A DNA stretch of 64,000 bases from Pseudoxanthomonas winnipegensis (lineage in GTDB: Bacteria; Pseudomonadota; Gammaproteobacteria; Xanthomonadales; Xanthomonadaceae), in assembly GCF_004283755.1 (NCBI RefSeq), contig NZ_SHMH01000001.1, positions 673,150-737,149 of the forward strand. The letters are read 5' to 3'. Shown piece after piece: positions 8,531-17,963 of this stretch. Under the pieces are notes generated by a model that made no database searches, was not told where the DNA came from, and saw nothing but the letters and a program-made list of their open reading frames with translations. Both the position numbers and the translations under genes were made by a program. Position 1 is the first letter of the stretch, and every line of letters begins with the position of its first letter.

Positions 8531-9718
8531 GTGACAGGGCACCTCTTGGCCAGCACCGCACCCTCTTCCACGGCGACCGCACGCCAGTGGCTGGAACACC
8601 TGGTCGCGTTCGACACGACCTCGCGCCATTCGAACCTGGCCTTGATCGCGTCCGTTGAAGCCTGGCTGCAGGCCCTTGGCGTCCGATCGCTTCGCATCAC
8701 CGGCGCCGAGGGCCAGAAGGCCAATCTGCTGTTCTCCATCGGCCCCCAAGTGGCGGGCGGTGTCGTTCTATCGGGACATACCGATGTCGTGCCGGTGGAC
8801 GGCCAGCCCTGGACCAGCGATCCCTGGGCGCTCGTCGAACGCCAGGGCCGGCTCTACGGGCGCGGGTCGGCCGACATGAAGGGCTTCCTGGCCGTCGGCC
8901 TGTCGCGGGTGCCCGCCATGCTGGCGGCCAATCTCAAGCGCCCGGTGCATTTCGCCCTGTCCTACGACGAAGAGGTCGGCCTGCTGGGCGCGCCCGCGTT
9001 GATCCAGGCCCTGCTCGAACAGGTGCCAAGACCTGACCTGGTGATCGTCGGCGAGCCGACCGGCATGCGCATCGTCGACCGGCACAAGGGCATCATGGGC
9101 CTGCGCACCACCGTACGCGGCCACGAGGCGCATTCGAGCCAGACCCATCTGGGCGTCAGCGCGATCATGGTCGCCACCCGGCTGATGGCCAGGATCGCCG
9201 AGATCGCCGAGCGCCTGGCGGCCGAGCCGCTGGCACCCAACGGCTTCGAACCGGCGCATACCACCCTCACCATCGGCTTGGTCAACGGCGGTACCGCGCC
9301 GAACATCCTGGCGCGCGAATGCAGCTTCATCTGGGATATCCGCTCGACCTCGCCCCGCCAGGCGCGCGCGCTCTATGACGAGGTCCAGAGCCTGGCGAAC
9401 GAACTGGATGCCCAGATCCGCGCGCGCTTCGCCGATTGCGGCATCACGACCGAGATCCTGTCCAACGCCCCGGCGTTGACCGGCCAGAGCAATGGCCCGG
9501 CCCTGGACTTCGTCTCGCGGCTGGCGGGAACCGACCAGTGCGAGGCCGCCTCGTATCTGGCCGAGGCCGGCCTGTTCGAGCAGGCCGGATTGCCCACCGT
9601 CATCTGCGGGCCCGGCTGGATCGCACAGGCGCACCAGCCCGATGAGTACATCGAAGTCGGCCAGCTCGCCGCAGGTGAGGCCTTCATGGACCGCCTGATC
9701 GACGCGCTGTGTCGATGA
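8531..9718 (+). CDS. M20 metallopeptidase, ArgE-like deacetylase
   Basis: A 395-residue M20-family di-zinc hydrolase of the acetylornithine deacetylase/succinyl-diaminopimelate desuccinylase group. Visible metal and catalytic positions: H83 in SGHTDVVPVD, D115 in GRGSADMKGF, the E147-E148 pair in YDEEVGLLG, and a late His in AHQPDEYIEV. The start is GTG at 8531; no ATG gives the complete N-terminus. The stop overlaps the ATG of the MFS gene. The reaction is removal of an N-acyl group from an amino acid. Because it sits with an amidase, a permease and a TonB receptor rather than with arginine genes, a role in using an imported N-acyl compound is more likely than arginine synthesis (inference). 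Confidence 0.86.
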   Translation: MTGHLLASTAPSSTATARQWLEHLVAFDTTSRHSNLALIASVEAWLQALGVRSLRITGAEGQKANLLFSIGPQVAGGVVLSGHTDVVPVDGQPWTSDPWALVERQGRLYGRGSADMKGFLAVGLSRVPAMLAANLKRPVHFALSYDEEVGLLGAPALIQALLEQVPRPDLVIVGEPTGMRIVDRHKGIMGLRTTVRGHEAHSSQTHLGVSAIMVATRLMARIAEIAERLAAEPLAPNGFEPAHTTLTIGLVNGGTAPNILARECSFIWDIRSTSPRQARALYDEVQSLANELDAQIRARFADCGITTEILSNAPALTGQSNGPALDFVSRLAGTDQCEAASYLAEAGLFEQAGLPTVICGPGWIAQAHQPDEYIEVGQLAAGEAFMDRLIDALCR

Positions 9719-11028
9719 GCGCCTCCCCCTCCCTCCCCGGCAAACGTCTGATCGGCTCGCGCGGCTGGGTGCTTGGCATCCTCACCTCGATCTATCTCAC
9801 CAACTTCATCGATCGCCAGATCCTGTCGATCCTGCTGCCGCAGATGCGCGATGAGTTCCACCTGTCCGACACCTCGCTCGGCCTGCTGGTGGGCCCGACC
9901 TTTGCGCTGTTCTACGCCACCATGGGCGTGCCGCTGGCGCTGCTGGCCGATCGGGTCAGCCGCCGGCGCCTGATCGCCGTCTCGCTGACGCTGTTCTCGG
10001 CGATGACCATGGCCTGCGGGCTGGTGACCCAGTTCTGGCAGCTGGCGCTGGCCCGCGTGCTGACGGGCGTGGGCGAAGCCGGCACCGGACCGGCCTCGCA
10101 GACGATGATCACCGACCTGTATCCGCCGCAGCGGCGCGCACGGGCGCAGGCGATCTACGCGGTGGGCTCCAATCTGGGCGTGCTGGTAGCCTTCGCCGCG
10201 GGCGGCGCCATCGCCGCCGCATGGGGCTGGCGCGCCGCCTTCATCGCCGCCGGCCTGCCCGGCCTGGTCTTGACCGTCCTGCTGCTCGCCACGGTGCGCG
10301 ATCCCGAACGCGGCGCCAGCGATGGTCATGGCGGCGGCGAGCAGATTCCTGCGTTCGGCGGGGTGCTGGGCCAGCTGTGGCGCAGCCGCTGCTTCCGCTA
10401 CCTGGCGCTGGGTGCATGCGCCACCTGCTTCACCTCCTATTCGCTGAGCGGCTTCTTCCCGCTGTTCCTGTCGCGCAGCCACGGCATGGCCACCGGCGAC
10501 ATCGGTCTGGTCATGGCCATGATCATGGGCGTGTGCGGCGGCCTGGCCACCTACGCCGCAGGCCATCTGGCCGATCAGTTCGGCAAGCGCGACGTGCGCT
10601 GGTATGCCTATGTCCCGGCGTTGGCGGCTCTCGCGCCGCTGCCGCTGGCGCCGTTCTGCTTCCTCGCCGACAGCACCGCCATCGCGCTGGCTGCGGCGAT
10701 CGTGCCGCTGTCCATGACCGCCGCCTTCGTCGGGCCCACGATCACCGTGGTCCAGCGCCTGGTGCCGCTGCGCAGCCGCGCGACCGCGGTGGCGGTGCTG
10801 ATCTTGATCGACAACATCGTCGGCCTGGGCCTGGGACCGCAGTTCGTGGGCGTGGCCAGCGACCTGTGGAAGCCGGCGCTGGGGCAGGACTCGCTGCGCT
10901 ACGCCATGCTGGCCGCGATGGGAGGCTCGGCCGTCTCGGTATTCGGCTTCCTGATGGCGGCCCGGCACCTGCGCAGCGCCCTGGACGCACCCCAGGTCAA
11001 AGCCGGCGCGGCGGCATCGAATGGCTAA
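9715..11028 (+). CDS. MFS transporter
   Basis: A 437-residue major facilitator with about 12 hydrophobic segments. The N-terminus (YLTNFIDRQILSILLPQM) and the loop 2-3 motif (LLADRVSRRRLI) are typical of the Spinster/ACS-like MFS group, and GVGEAGTGPASQTMITD is a conserved segment of the same group. The ATG at 9715 overlaps the stop of the upstream deacetylase gene (ATGA), and SASPSLPG leads directly into the first membrane segment; a GTG at 9709 is an alternative. The likely job is inner-membrane uptake of the compound that the neighbouring TonB receptor brings across the outer membrane (inference). Confidence 0.85.
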   Translation: MSASPSLPGKRLIGSRGWVLGILTSIYLTNFIDRQILSILLPQMRDEFHLSDTSLGLLVGPTFALFYATMGVPLALLADRVSRRRLIAVSLTLFSAMTMACGLVTQFWQLALARVLTGVGEAGTGPASQTMITDLYPPQRRARAQAIYAVGSNLGVLVAFAAGGAIAAAWGWRAAFIAAGLPGLVLTVLLLATVRDPERGASDGHGGGEQIPAFGGVLGQLWRSRCFRYLALGACATCFTSYSLSGFFPLFLSRSHGMATGDIGLVMAMIMGVCGGLATYAAGHLADQFGKRDVRWYAYVPALAALAPLPLAPFCFLADSTAIALAAAIVPLSMTAAFVGPTITVVQRLVPLRSRATAVAVLILIDNIVGLGLGPQFVGVASDLWKPALGQDSLRYAMLAAMGGSAVSVFGFLMAARHLRSALDAPQVKAGAAASNG

Positions 11029-11091
11029 GCCGCGCGCCTTCACGACGAAGCAACACACCGCGCACTGGCGGTAGCTTCAGGCCAGGCCAGC

Positions 11092-11108
11092 CCACCACAG
11101 TCTGGTGG
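11092..11108 (+). other. Hairpin between MFS and TonB receptor genes
   Basis: CCACCA (11092-11097) and TGGTGG (11103-11108) with a 5-base loop, nested inside AGGCCA (11079-11084)/TGGCCT (11106-11111). It is in the 255-bp gap between the two genes and has no U-tract; it may separate expression of the receptor from the upstream genes. No other feature was seen in this gap. Confidence 0.25.
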
Positions 11109-11283
11109 CCTGGAGGGTTGGATCAGCCGCGGCGCGCGCCCGCGCGTGCGCCGCGGATCCGATGTCCAACGCATCCCCGCTCTGCGAAGTCCCCACGTCC
11201 GATCCGGTGTCCGCCGCATGCCTGCGCCGGCTCCGGCGCTCCGTTCCGCCGCCTGCTCACCTGCCCGCCGCCCGAGGATTTCC

Positions 11284-13464
11284 ATGATCACGCCCAAGCG
11301 CCCCGACCGCTGTCGTCCCCACCTTTCCCTGCTTGCGCTCAGCCTGTTTGCCGCCTTGAACGCACACGCCCAGAGCACCAATGCCGTGGCCGCGTCCAGT
11401 CCCGACCCGCAGGCCGAGACCACGACGGCCACCGCGCCCAAGGACCTGGACAGACTGATGGTGGTCGGCCAGCGCGCCACCCGGGTCAGCAACGGCGCCA
11501 CCAACCTGGACCTGGACATCAAGGACACCCCGCAGTCGATCAGCGTGGTGAGCCGCGAGCAGATGCGTCAGTTCGGCGCCGACAGCCTCAACGACGCGCT
11601 GCGGCTGGCCACCGGCATCCAGGTCGAACAGGTCTCGACCAACCTGACCAACTTCCTGTCGCGTGGCTTCGAGATCAAGAACACCCAGATCGACGGCGTC
11701 GGCATGCCGAACGGCTGGGGCGTAGTCACCAATGCCATGGATGCCTACGGCTTCGACAAGGTCGAGGTGATCCGCGGCGCCAACGGACTGCTGACCGGCG
11801 TGGGCAACGCCTCGGGCACGATCAACTACGTGCGCAAGCGCCCGACCAACGAGGCGCAGGGCGAGGCCGGCGTCACCGTCGGCTCGGAAAACCGGCGCCG
11901 CGTGCAGGCGGATTACTCCACGCCCTTCAGCGCCGACGGCACCTGGGCTGGGCGACTCGTGTTCGCCCGCGAGAAGTCCGACTCCTATCTGCGCGGCTTC
12001 GAAAGCGACCGCACCTATCTCTATGGCGTGGTCGACGGCCAGGTGGGCGAGAACGGCACGCTGGCCTTCGGCTACTCCTACCAGAAGGCCGACACCCGCG
12101 GCGGCATGTGGACGGCGCTGAACTTCATCGCCACCAACGGCACCCAGCTGTCCTGGCCGCGCAGCGCCTCGACGGCGCAGGACTGGACCTATTGGAACTC
12201 GACCACCAAGGCCGCTTTCGCCGAGTACACCCATCAGCTGGGCGACAACTGGCAGGCCAAGCTGTCCTACAACGACCGCGAGTACGACCACATCGCGCAG
12301 CTGTTCATGGCCTACTCGCCCGCCGGCCTGGATGCGGCGACCGGCACGGGTCTGTACGGCTGGGCCTATCGCAGCCCTTACGAAACCAAGGCGCACATCG
12401 GCGACCTGACGCTGCATGGCCATTTCGACCTGATGGGCCAGGACCAGGAGGCGATGTTCGGCGTCAGCGCCGCACGCAGCGAGGGCGTGGACTGGTACAA
12501 CCCGACCGATACCACCGGCCCGGCCTTCGGGCCGCTGCCAGGATTCCCGTACGCGGGCGATGTGATTGCCGAACCGCAGTGGGGCGCCAAGCAGGTCTAT
12601 ACGACCTTGAATCAGCGTCTGGTGCGCGTGTTCGGGGCTTCCCGCATCGCGTTCACCGATCGGTTCAAGACCATCCTCGGCTTCAACTGGGCGCAGTATC
12701 AGCGCGACAGTACCGACATCGTCGGCGGCAGGGCGGACAACACCGATCGCAACCTCGCCCCCTACGTCGGCGTGACGTTCGACTTCACCGACACGATCAC
12801 CGGCTACGCCAACTATTCCTACATCTACCAGCCCCAGGACCAGGTCGACTACGACCGCCGCTATCTGGATCCCAGCAAGGGCAGCAACTACGAAGTGGGG
12901 ATCAAGGGCGAATGGCTGGACCGTCGACTGCTGACCACCCTGGCGTTGTTCAAGGCCAAGCAGGAGGGGCTGGCCACCTTCGTCGGCACGCGTTTCATGA
13001 CCGGCTACGCCTACAACTACTACGATCCGGTGGGCGTCGAGTCGCAGGGCGTCGAGCTGGAGATCAGCGGCCGGGTCGGCGAGTACACCCAGGTCCAGTT
13101 CGGCTACACCCAACTGGCGATGGATGGCGCCGAGGGGGACGACACCTACCCGTGGGTGCCACGCAGGACCGCGAACCTGTTGCTCAGCACGCGCCTGTCC
13201 GGCCTGCCGGCGATCTCCTTCGGCGCTGGCGCGCGCTGGCAGAGCGAGGCCGCCAAGTACGAGGGCTACGTGACCTCAAGACCGGTGCGCCAGTCGGGCT
13301 ACACGCTGCTCAACGCCTTCGCGGCCTGGGACATCGGCAAGGACCTGACCCTGCGCGTCAACGCCAGCAACCTCACCGACAAGAAGTACATCCAGAGCCT
13401 TTACGCGATCGGCTACTACGGGCCGCCGCGCACGTACGCGGTGAGCCTGGACTGGCGCTTCTGA
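11284..13464 (+). CDS. TonB-dependent siderophore-type receptor
   Basis: A 726-residue outer-membrane receptor. It has a signal peptide (about residues 1-30, cleaved near AHAQS), then directly the plug domain with DTPQSISVVSREQM, GFEIKNTQIDGVG and VEVIRGANGLLTGVGNASG, which is the FhuE/FpvA ferri-siderophore subfamily pattern, then a 22-strand barrel ending in YAVSLDWRF, where the terminal Phe is the BAM recognition signal. There is no N-terminal STN signalling domain, so it is not a surface-signalling receptor. A GAGG ribosome binding site precedes the ATG at 11284. The substrate may be a siderophore or another large molecule; the deacetylase and MFS gene upstream suggest it is taken in and degraded. 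Confidence 0.92.
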   Translation: MITPKRPDRCRPHLSLLALSLFAALNAHAQSTNAVAASSPDPQAETTTATAPKDLDRLMVVGQRATRVSNGATNLDLDIKDTPQSISVVSREQMRQFGADSLNDALRLATGIQVEQVSTNLTNFLSRGFEIKNTQIDGVGMPNGWGVVTNAMDAYGFDKVEVIRGANGLLTGVGNASGTINYVRKRPTNEAQGEAGVTVGSENRRRVQADYSTPFSADGTWAGRLVFAREKSDSYLRGFESDRTYLYGVVDGQVGENGTLAFGYSYQKADTRGGMWTALNFIATNGTQLSWPRSASTAQDWTYWNSTTKAAFAEYTHQLGDNWQAKLSYNDREYDHIAQLFMAYSPAGLDAATGTGLYGWAYRSPYETKAHIGDLTLHGHFDLMGQDQEAMFGVSAARSEGVDWYNPTDTTGPAFGPLPGFPYAGDVIAEPQWGAKQVYTTLNQRLVRVFGASRIAFTDRFKTILGFNWAQYQRDSTDIVGGRADNTDRNLAPYVGVTFDFTDTITGYANYSYIYQPQDQVDYDRRYLDPSKGSNYEVGIKGEWLDRRLLTTLALFKAKQEGLATFVGTRFMTGYAYNYYDPVGVESQGVELEISGRVGEYTQVQFGYTQLAMDGAEGDDTYPWVPRRTANLLLSTRLSGLPAISFGAGARWQSEAAKYEGYVTSRPVRQSGYTLLNAFAAWDIGKDLTLRVNASNLTDKKYIQSLYAIGYYGPPRTYAVSLDWRF

Positions 13465-13510
13465 GGTCCTGTGCCTAGGGGCGCATCGACGAGCGTGCAG
13501 TCGGATGTGG

Positions 13511-13534
13511 AAACGGCCCCGAGGGGCCGCTTTC
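13511..13534. terminator. Rho-independent terminator after TonB receptor
   Basis: CGGCCC (13514-13519) and GGGCCG (13524-13529) with a CGAG loop, preceded by AAA and followed by CTTT. The A and T flanks make it usable in both directions, serving the receptor gene and, on the other strand, the end of the esterase gene region. Confidence 0.7.
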
Positions 13535-13651
13535 GTCGGGCGACTGGCTCTGACGTCAATAGCGCGAGTCGGCCATCTCCAACCTGGACACCGTTGATGC
13601 CGAGCACGGGCGCGATGGCAGCGCGTGGAACGAACGCCCACTCGCTATCAG

Positions 13652-14974
13652 TCAGTCCTTTGTACCGTCCTGCTCCTGCTCGATCCAGCGCTGCACCTGC
13701 ACCGGCTTATGCGGGACCAGCGCGGGATGACGCGCGATCGCCGCATCCAGCGTGGCGGGCACCTGGCCCCGCAGCTGGACATCGAGAAAGGTCAGCACGA
13801 CATCGTTCACCGCCGCGGCCGCATCGGCAGGCGCGAGGTCGCCAAAGCGCTCGACCCGCTTCTGACCCACCAGCAAGCCCAGATCGGTGAAGCCCAGATG
13901 GCGCAGCCCCTGCACGCGCAGGCGCACGATACGCGGGTCCTGGCCCGCGGTCCGCCAGGGCTCGTAGGCCAGGTCGTTGGGGCTGAAGGCCGGATCCTTC
14001 GGCTGCGGCGGCAACAGTCCGTAACGCGGCCAGTCGCTGAGCATCAGCAACAGCGGACGTTGCACCGGACTGTCGTACAGATCGGCATCCAGGTTCTGTC
14101 CATCCAGGTTGACCGCCGCCTGACATGCGACGACATGGCGACAGCCTGCCGCGGCGGCGGCGCCGCCCATCGACATCCCGACGAATGCCAGACGGTTGCG
14201 GTCGGCATGTTCCATGACCTGGCGCAGCGCCTGAGGCTCGTGTTGCGCGTGGATCGCATTGGCCACGAAGATCGCATCGTCACGCCACTGCGTCGCGGCG
14301 CGACCGACCCGACTGCCGGGTTGGGCCTGCGCGTAGATGGCCAGCGCCTGCCTGCGCGCGGACAGGTCGGCGCCGGCCGCCAGGATCTTCCAGGCTTCGG
14401 CGAACCTTGGGTCATCGGCCTGTCCCATCGGCTGGGTGGGCACCAGCGTGCCGTCCTGCAGCCGCAGGTCGGCCGCATCGCCGGGGTGGGCGATCGACAC
14501 GACGATGTAGCCATGGCTAGCCAGCTGCATCGCCAGCGCGGTGTTCTGCTCGGGATACAGGAACAGCCCATGGCTGTACACCACGACAGGGAAGCCCCCC
14601 TTTGTCCGCGCCGGCAGCGCATTCGCCTGGGCCCGCACCCGCGCCGAGGCGAGCGACTGCAGGTCAGTGGGCGGATAGGCGAACAACCGCGCGATCGCCG
14701 GGAGTGTGGTGGCGATGCCGGCCTCCGACAGGTAGCCGACCGCTCGTTCCTGCGTTGCCGCCTGCGCCGGATACCACACCACGGCCGGCAGCCGGCGCGG
14801 CGCACTGGCCTCGTTCGCGACCTGCATCGCCCGCGCAGGATCGACGAATTCGGTACGGAGCACGCCCACCCCATAGCGGCCGTCCGCGGACAGCAGGTCT
14901 TCCGCGGTAGCGCGGGCGCTCAGGCAGGCAAGGATCGCCAGGGACAGAACGGCGAACGAGGTGCGAGGCTTCAT
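13652..14974 (-). CDS. Secreted PAF-acetylhydrolase-like alpha/beta hydrolase
   Basis: A 440-residue protein with a signal peptide (about 1-24, cleaved near ARATA). The core resembles platelet-activating factor acetylhydrolase II/dienelactone hydrolase-like enzymes: VVVYSHGLFLYPEQN forms the oxyanion region, SHGYIVVSIAHPGDA follows, and the nucleophile is the Ser in GMSMGGAAAA. Near the C-terminus GLRHLGFTDLG carries the probable catalytic His. The start at 14974 is the ATG that begins the signal peptide. The AraC gene lies 62 bp upstream on the same strand and may be co-transcribed. The substrate, probably a short-chain ester in the periplasm, is not known. Confidence 0.8.
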   Translation of the reverse strand: MKPRTSFAVLSLAILACLSARATAEDLLSADGRYGVGVLRTEFVDPARAMQVANEASAPRRLPAVVWYPAQAATQERAVGYLSEAGIATTLPAIARLFAYPPTDLQSLASARVRAQANALPARTKGGFPVVVYSHGLFLYPEQNTALAMQLASHGYIVVSIAHPGDAADLRLQDGTLVPTQPMGQADDPRFAEAWKILAAGADLSARRQALAIYAQAQPGSRVGRAATQWRDDAIFVANAIHAQHEPQALRQVMEHADRNRLAFVGMSMGGAAAAAGCRHVVACQAAVNLDGQNLDADLYDSPVQRPLLLMLSDWPRYGLLPPQPKDPAFSPNDLAYEPWRTAGQDPRIVRLRVQGLRHLGFTDLGLLVGQKRVERFGDLAPADAAAAVNDVVLTFLDVQLRGQVPATLDAAIARHPALVPHKPVQVQRWIEQEQDGTKD

Positions 14975-15036
14975 ACAGGATTCCCATGCTGCGCGGCGCT
15001 TCGACCGCACCATTGTGCCGAACGGATCGGCACTGC

Positions 15037-16095
15037 TTAGTTCGTAAGGTCAGCCGAGCCGCCATGCGCGTGCAGGACGGTCCGGCGCTGGCGCAGCGGT
15101 TCGCGCCGCGCCGCCGCCAGGGCACCGGTCCGATGCGCGCTGGGATTGGAACCGAACGCCAGCTTGAATGCGCGCGTGAAACTGCCAGGACACTCGTAGC
15201 CGCACTCGATGGCGATGTCGATCATCGACATATCGCTGCCGCTGACCAGCGCGAGGGCTTTTGCCAACCTGACCTGCTTGTAGGTCTGGCCCACGCTGCT
15301 GCGGAAGAACGCCTGAAACCCCTGCTGCAGCTTCTTGACCGTCATGCCGACAGCGTTGGCCAGGTCGGAGACGCTCAGCGGCTCACCGAGATTCTCCTCG
15401 ATCAGACGCTTGGCCTCGCGCACCTTGTCGATGTCAGCCCGCCGCAGCATCGGCTCGGCGGGCGCCTCGACGGTGGCGTACGAACGGATCACCGAGCACA
15501 CGATCTCGATCGACTTCGCCGTCAGGTACAGGCGCCGCAACTCGCCCTCGTAGGCGCAGTCCAGCGCCTGGGAAGCCGCGATGCCGGCACCGCTGTCCAG
15601 CGGCACATGCCGCAGACCGATCGGCGTGCGATGCAAGAGGTAGTCGCGGAAGAGCGCAGGCAAGGCGTCAATGTCCAGTCCCAGCGCCTTCTTGGCGCGG
15701 TCGCGGCGCAGGAAGACCGAGACATAGCGCAGCGGTCGGTTCGGCTCGTAGACCGTGCGGATCGACGCGCCGCTGGCCAGCCCGTAGAACGTGCAGAAGC
15801 CATGGGCAAGATCGTCTCCCGGCTGTCCGGCCTCGGCGCAGATCATGCTGCGCCCTTCGACCATCGCGCAGAACACCAGGTGATCGTCATGCCGATGCGA
15901 GCGGATGAGCCGGTCGGCCGCGCAGAAATCGATCATGGCGATCGAGAGCGCATCGTTGAGCTGGAGAAACTCCCATCCGCCCTCGCCCAGGCGTCGATCG
16001 TAGTGATGCCGGAATCCCTGACAGGAAGGCAGCGGCTCGCGCCAGCCCTCCTGTATCACGCCATGCCGTCCAGGCAGCCCGACGCTCGCTTTCAT
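15037..16095 (-). CDS. AraC-family regulator, PchR-like
   Basis: A regulator with a C-terminal AraC double HTH (IDKVREAKRLIEENLGEPLS, SVSDLANAVGMTVKKLQQGF, then IAIECGYECPGSFTRAFK). The N-terminal sensing domain includes HDDHLVFCAMVEGRS and the layout is like PchR, which senses ferri-siderophore and controls its receptor. That fits the TonB receptor 2.6 kb away, though the link is only positional. The start is uncertain: 16095 gives 352 residues, while ATGs at 16260 and 16263 would add a low-complexity Pro/Gly-rich stretch. It is divergent from the Lrp gene and precedes the esterase gene. Confidence 0.8.
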   Translation of the reverse strand: MKASVGLPGRHGVIQEGWREPLPSCQGFRHHYDRRLGEGGWEFLQLNDALSIAMIDFCAADRLIRSHRHDDHLVFCAMVEGRSMICAEAGQPGDDLAHGFCTFYGLASGASIRTVYEPNRPLRYVSVFLRRDRAKKALGLDIDALPALFRDYLLHRTPIGLRHVPLDSGAGIAASQALDCAYEGELRRLYLTAKSIEIVCSVIRSYATVEAPAEPMLRRADIDKVREAKRLIEENLGEPLSVSDLANAVGMTVKKLQQGFQAFFRSSVGQTYKQVRLAKALALVSGSDMSMIDIAIECGYECPGSFTRAFKLAFGSNPSAHRTGALAAARREPLRQRRTVLHAHGGSADLTN

Positions 16096-16514
16096 GTCCT
16101 CGATGGTCTGTTCGCTCAGGAGCACGTTCGATGTCTCCGCAACAGGGGCCGGAAGGGGCGCAAGCCACGGTGGTCCGTCGCCGACAGTGCCGGATCCCGT
16201 CCCACATCCAGGATCCGATGCCTCGGGCAGCGCTGGCCGCCCACCGCGGTGCCGGAACATCATGCGTGTGACATCCCGGTGGCTGTCCAGCCCGTCGCCG
16301 CGGTCGGACAACACGCCTATGTGGTTGTTTTGCAATAGCAAGCGCACGTGGGCACGCAACATCCGCGCGTCCAGCGGCCTGTAGACGCCTCAGGCGGCGA
16401 ACACGGGGGCGCAACAACGCCGACAAATCGCACGGGCCGGCACCGGGCCACGCCGTTGCAACGCCGCGCGCGGGCACGCCACACTGCGGGCGTCGTCCCA
16501 GATGCCGCACGCGC
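16096..16514. other. Divergent AraC/Lrp regulatory gap
   Basis: A 419-bp stretch between two regulator genes transcribed outward. Its left half may belong to a longer AraC N-terminus (ATGs at 16260/16263). An AT-richer patch near 16318-16345 (TTGTTTTGCAATAGCAAG) is the best place for the AraC promoter on the minus strand. Nothing else could be supported here. Confidence 0.35.
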
Positions 16515-17009
16515 ATGCCTCCGAAGGACTCCATCGACCGCATCGACCTGAAGATCCTCCAGGCACTGCAGGAAAATGCCCACATCAAGAACCGCGACCT
16601 CGCCGAGCGCGTGGCGCTTTCGCCGAGCGCCTGCCTGCGCAGGGTCAAGGATCTGGAGGAGCGCGGCCTGATCACCGGTTATCGCGCCCATGTGGCGATC
16701 GACCGCATCCGCACGGTGACGATCGTGATCGCGCAGCTCTCGTTCGGACTGCATTCGGACCGGCAGTTCTCCGGCTTCGACGAATGGATCAGCCGCAAGC
16801 CGGAGGTGATCGAGTCGGTGCGGATCAGCGGCCACTACGACTACCTGCTGCGCGTGGTGACCAGCGACATCCACGACTGGAAGCGCATCATGCGCGAGAT
16901 GACCGAGGAGAACTTCGGCATCGAGAAGATCGTCACCAGCTTCCTGCTGGACAGCATGAAGTCCTTCGACGGCTATCCGCTCCAGCCGACCGGTCAGAAG
17001 GAGCGCTAG
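16515..17009 (+). CDS. Lrp/AsnC-family regulator
   Basis: A 164-residue Lrp/AsnC protein: N-terminal HTH (about 8-60; IDRIDLKILQALQENAHIKN then RVALSPSACLRRVKDLEERG) and a C-terminal RAM ligand-binding domain (about 70-150) with VRISGHYDYLLRVVTSDIHD. Such regulators sense amino acids. The start at 16515 (MPPKDSIDRIDLK) gives the standard length. It is divergent from the AraC gene and convergent with the SIMPL gene; the target genes cannot be told from position. Confidence 0.9.
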   Translation: MPPKDSIDRIDLKILQALQENAHIKNRDLAERVALSPSACLRRVKDLEERGLITGYRAHVAIDRIRTVTIVIAQLSFGLHSDRQFSGFDEWISRKPEVIESVRISGHYDYLLRVVTSDIHDWKRIMREMTEENFGIEKIVTSFLLDSMKSFDGYPLQPTGQKER

Positions 17010-17137
17010 ATCGCGTCATCGGATCGGCCGTGGCGCCCGGCCACGAGACAGGCGGCATATCTCGACTCGGGTACAGCAAGACGCCGACGGGCATCCAGTT
17101 GGAACACTGCTGCATCATCCGCTGCATGGCGGTGTAC

Positions 17138-17902
17138 TCACTGCGCGATCAGGAAGACCGCATAGACGTTTTCGGAAAGGGTGAGGGTGCCGGCTTCGAG
17201 CGATTCGCCGTCGGCCGGGCGCAGCGTTGGGTCCACCCGCGCGCCGAAGTCGGCCGAAGGCGGCGGTGGTGCCGGCGGGAACGGCGATTCCGGGCTTCGC
17301 CATGTCCCGGCCTGGATGCCGTAGCTGAAGGCGGGCGCCACGTCGGAGATGGTGTACAGGCCGGACAATCTGACGCCGTAGGCTTTTGCCAGCCCTTCGG
17401 CCGCCTGTCGCGATTGCGCGGCCGCTTCGCCCTTCAAGGTCGCGCGCAGCGCGGCCTCGTCGCGGTAGCCGGGCGTGATGCCCGAGAGCTGCAGGAACTC
17501 GCTGGTCTTCAATTCACCCAGGAAGGCGCGGGTGTCTTCCAGCGTGCCGAAGGCGACCGCCAGTCTGCGCGTGACTTCCGTGCCCTTGAACACCTCGCGC
17601 CCTTCTTCGTACGCATGCGCTGGCTTGATTTCCATCGTGGCCGCCTGGATCGAGCCGGGCAAGGCATGGTGGCGATGGAAGGCCGCCAGCACGCCGGTCG
17701 CATCGGCCTGCACCTTGCCGCGCGCGACCTCAGGCGACGGATCGACCCGATCGAGCGTCACCACCACGCCGAAGCGATCCGGCCGGACCTCCCGGTGCGC
17801 CTCGCCCTTGACCAGCAGATGCGGCTGCGCGGGCAGGCTGTTGATCTGCGCGGATGCGACCACGGGGTACAAAAGGGCCAGCAGTATCCAGAGACGTTTC
17901 AT
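17138..17902 (-). CDS. Periplasmic SIMPL-domain (DUF541) protein
   Basis: A 254-residue protein with a signal peptide (about 1-18, cleaved at VASAQ) and a SIMPL/DUF541 domain: HLLVKGEAHREVRPDRFGVV at the start and LSENVYAVFLIAQ at the end. Family members are envelope proteins linked to stress resistance, but the biochemical role is not settled. A proline-rich loop (PFPPAPPPPSADF) near residue 205 interrupts the domain. It lies 61 bp downstream of ltaE on the same strand and is probably the third gene of the trpE unit. Confidence 0.8.
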   Translation of the reverse strand: MKRLWILLALLYPVVASAQINSLPAQPHLLVKGEAHREVRPDRFGVVVTLDRVDPSPEVARGKVQADATGVLAAFHRHHALPGSIQAATMEIKPAHAYEEGREVFKGTEVTRRLAVAFGTLEDTRAFLGELKTSEFLQLSGITPGYRDEAALRATLKGEAAAQSRQAAEGLAKAYGVRLSGLYTISDVAPAFSYGIQAGTWRSPESPFPPAPPPPSADFGARVDPTLRPADGESLEAGTLTLSENVYAVFLIAQ

Positions 17903-17963
17903 CGCATCGCTCCTGCGTTGGGCAACAGGCCGGCCAACGGCCTGTCGGATGATCCAGGCGTGT

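Noticed and set aside
10221..13478. A 1085-codon plus-strand frame across the MFS and TonB receptor genes
   Set aside because: Out of frame with both well-recognised proteins; Arg/Gly/Pro-rich translation typical of a shadow frame.
14044..14874. A 276-codon minus-strand frame inside the secreted esterase gene
   Set aside because: Another frame of the same strand inside a gene with a signal peptide and catalytic motifs; low-complexity Arg/Ser-rich translation.
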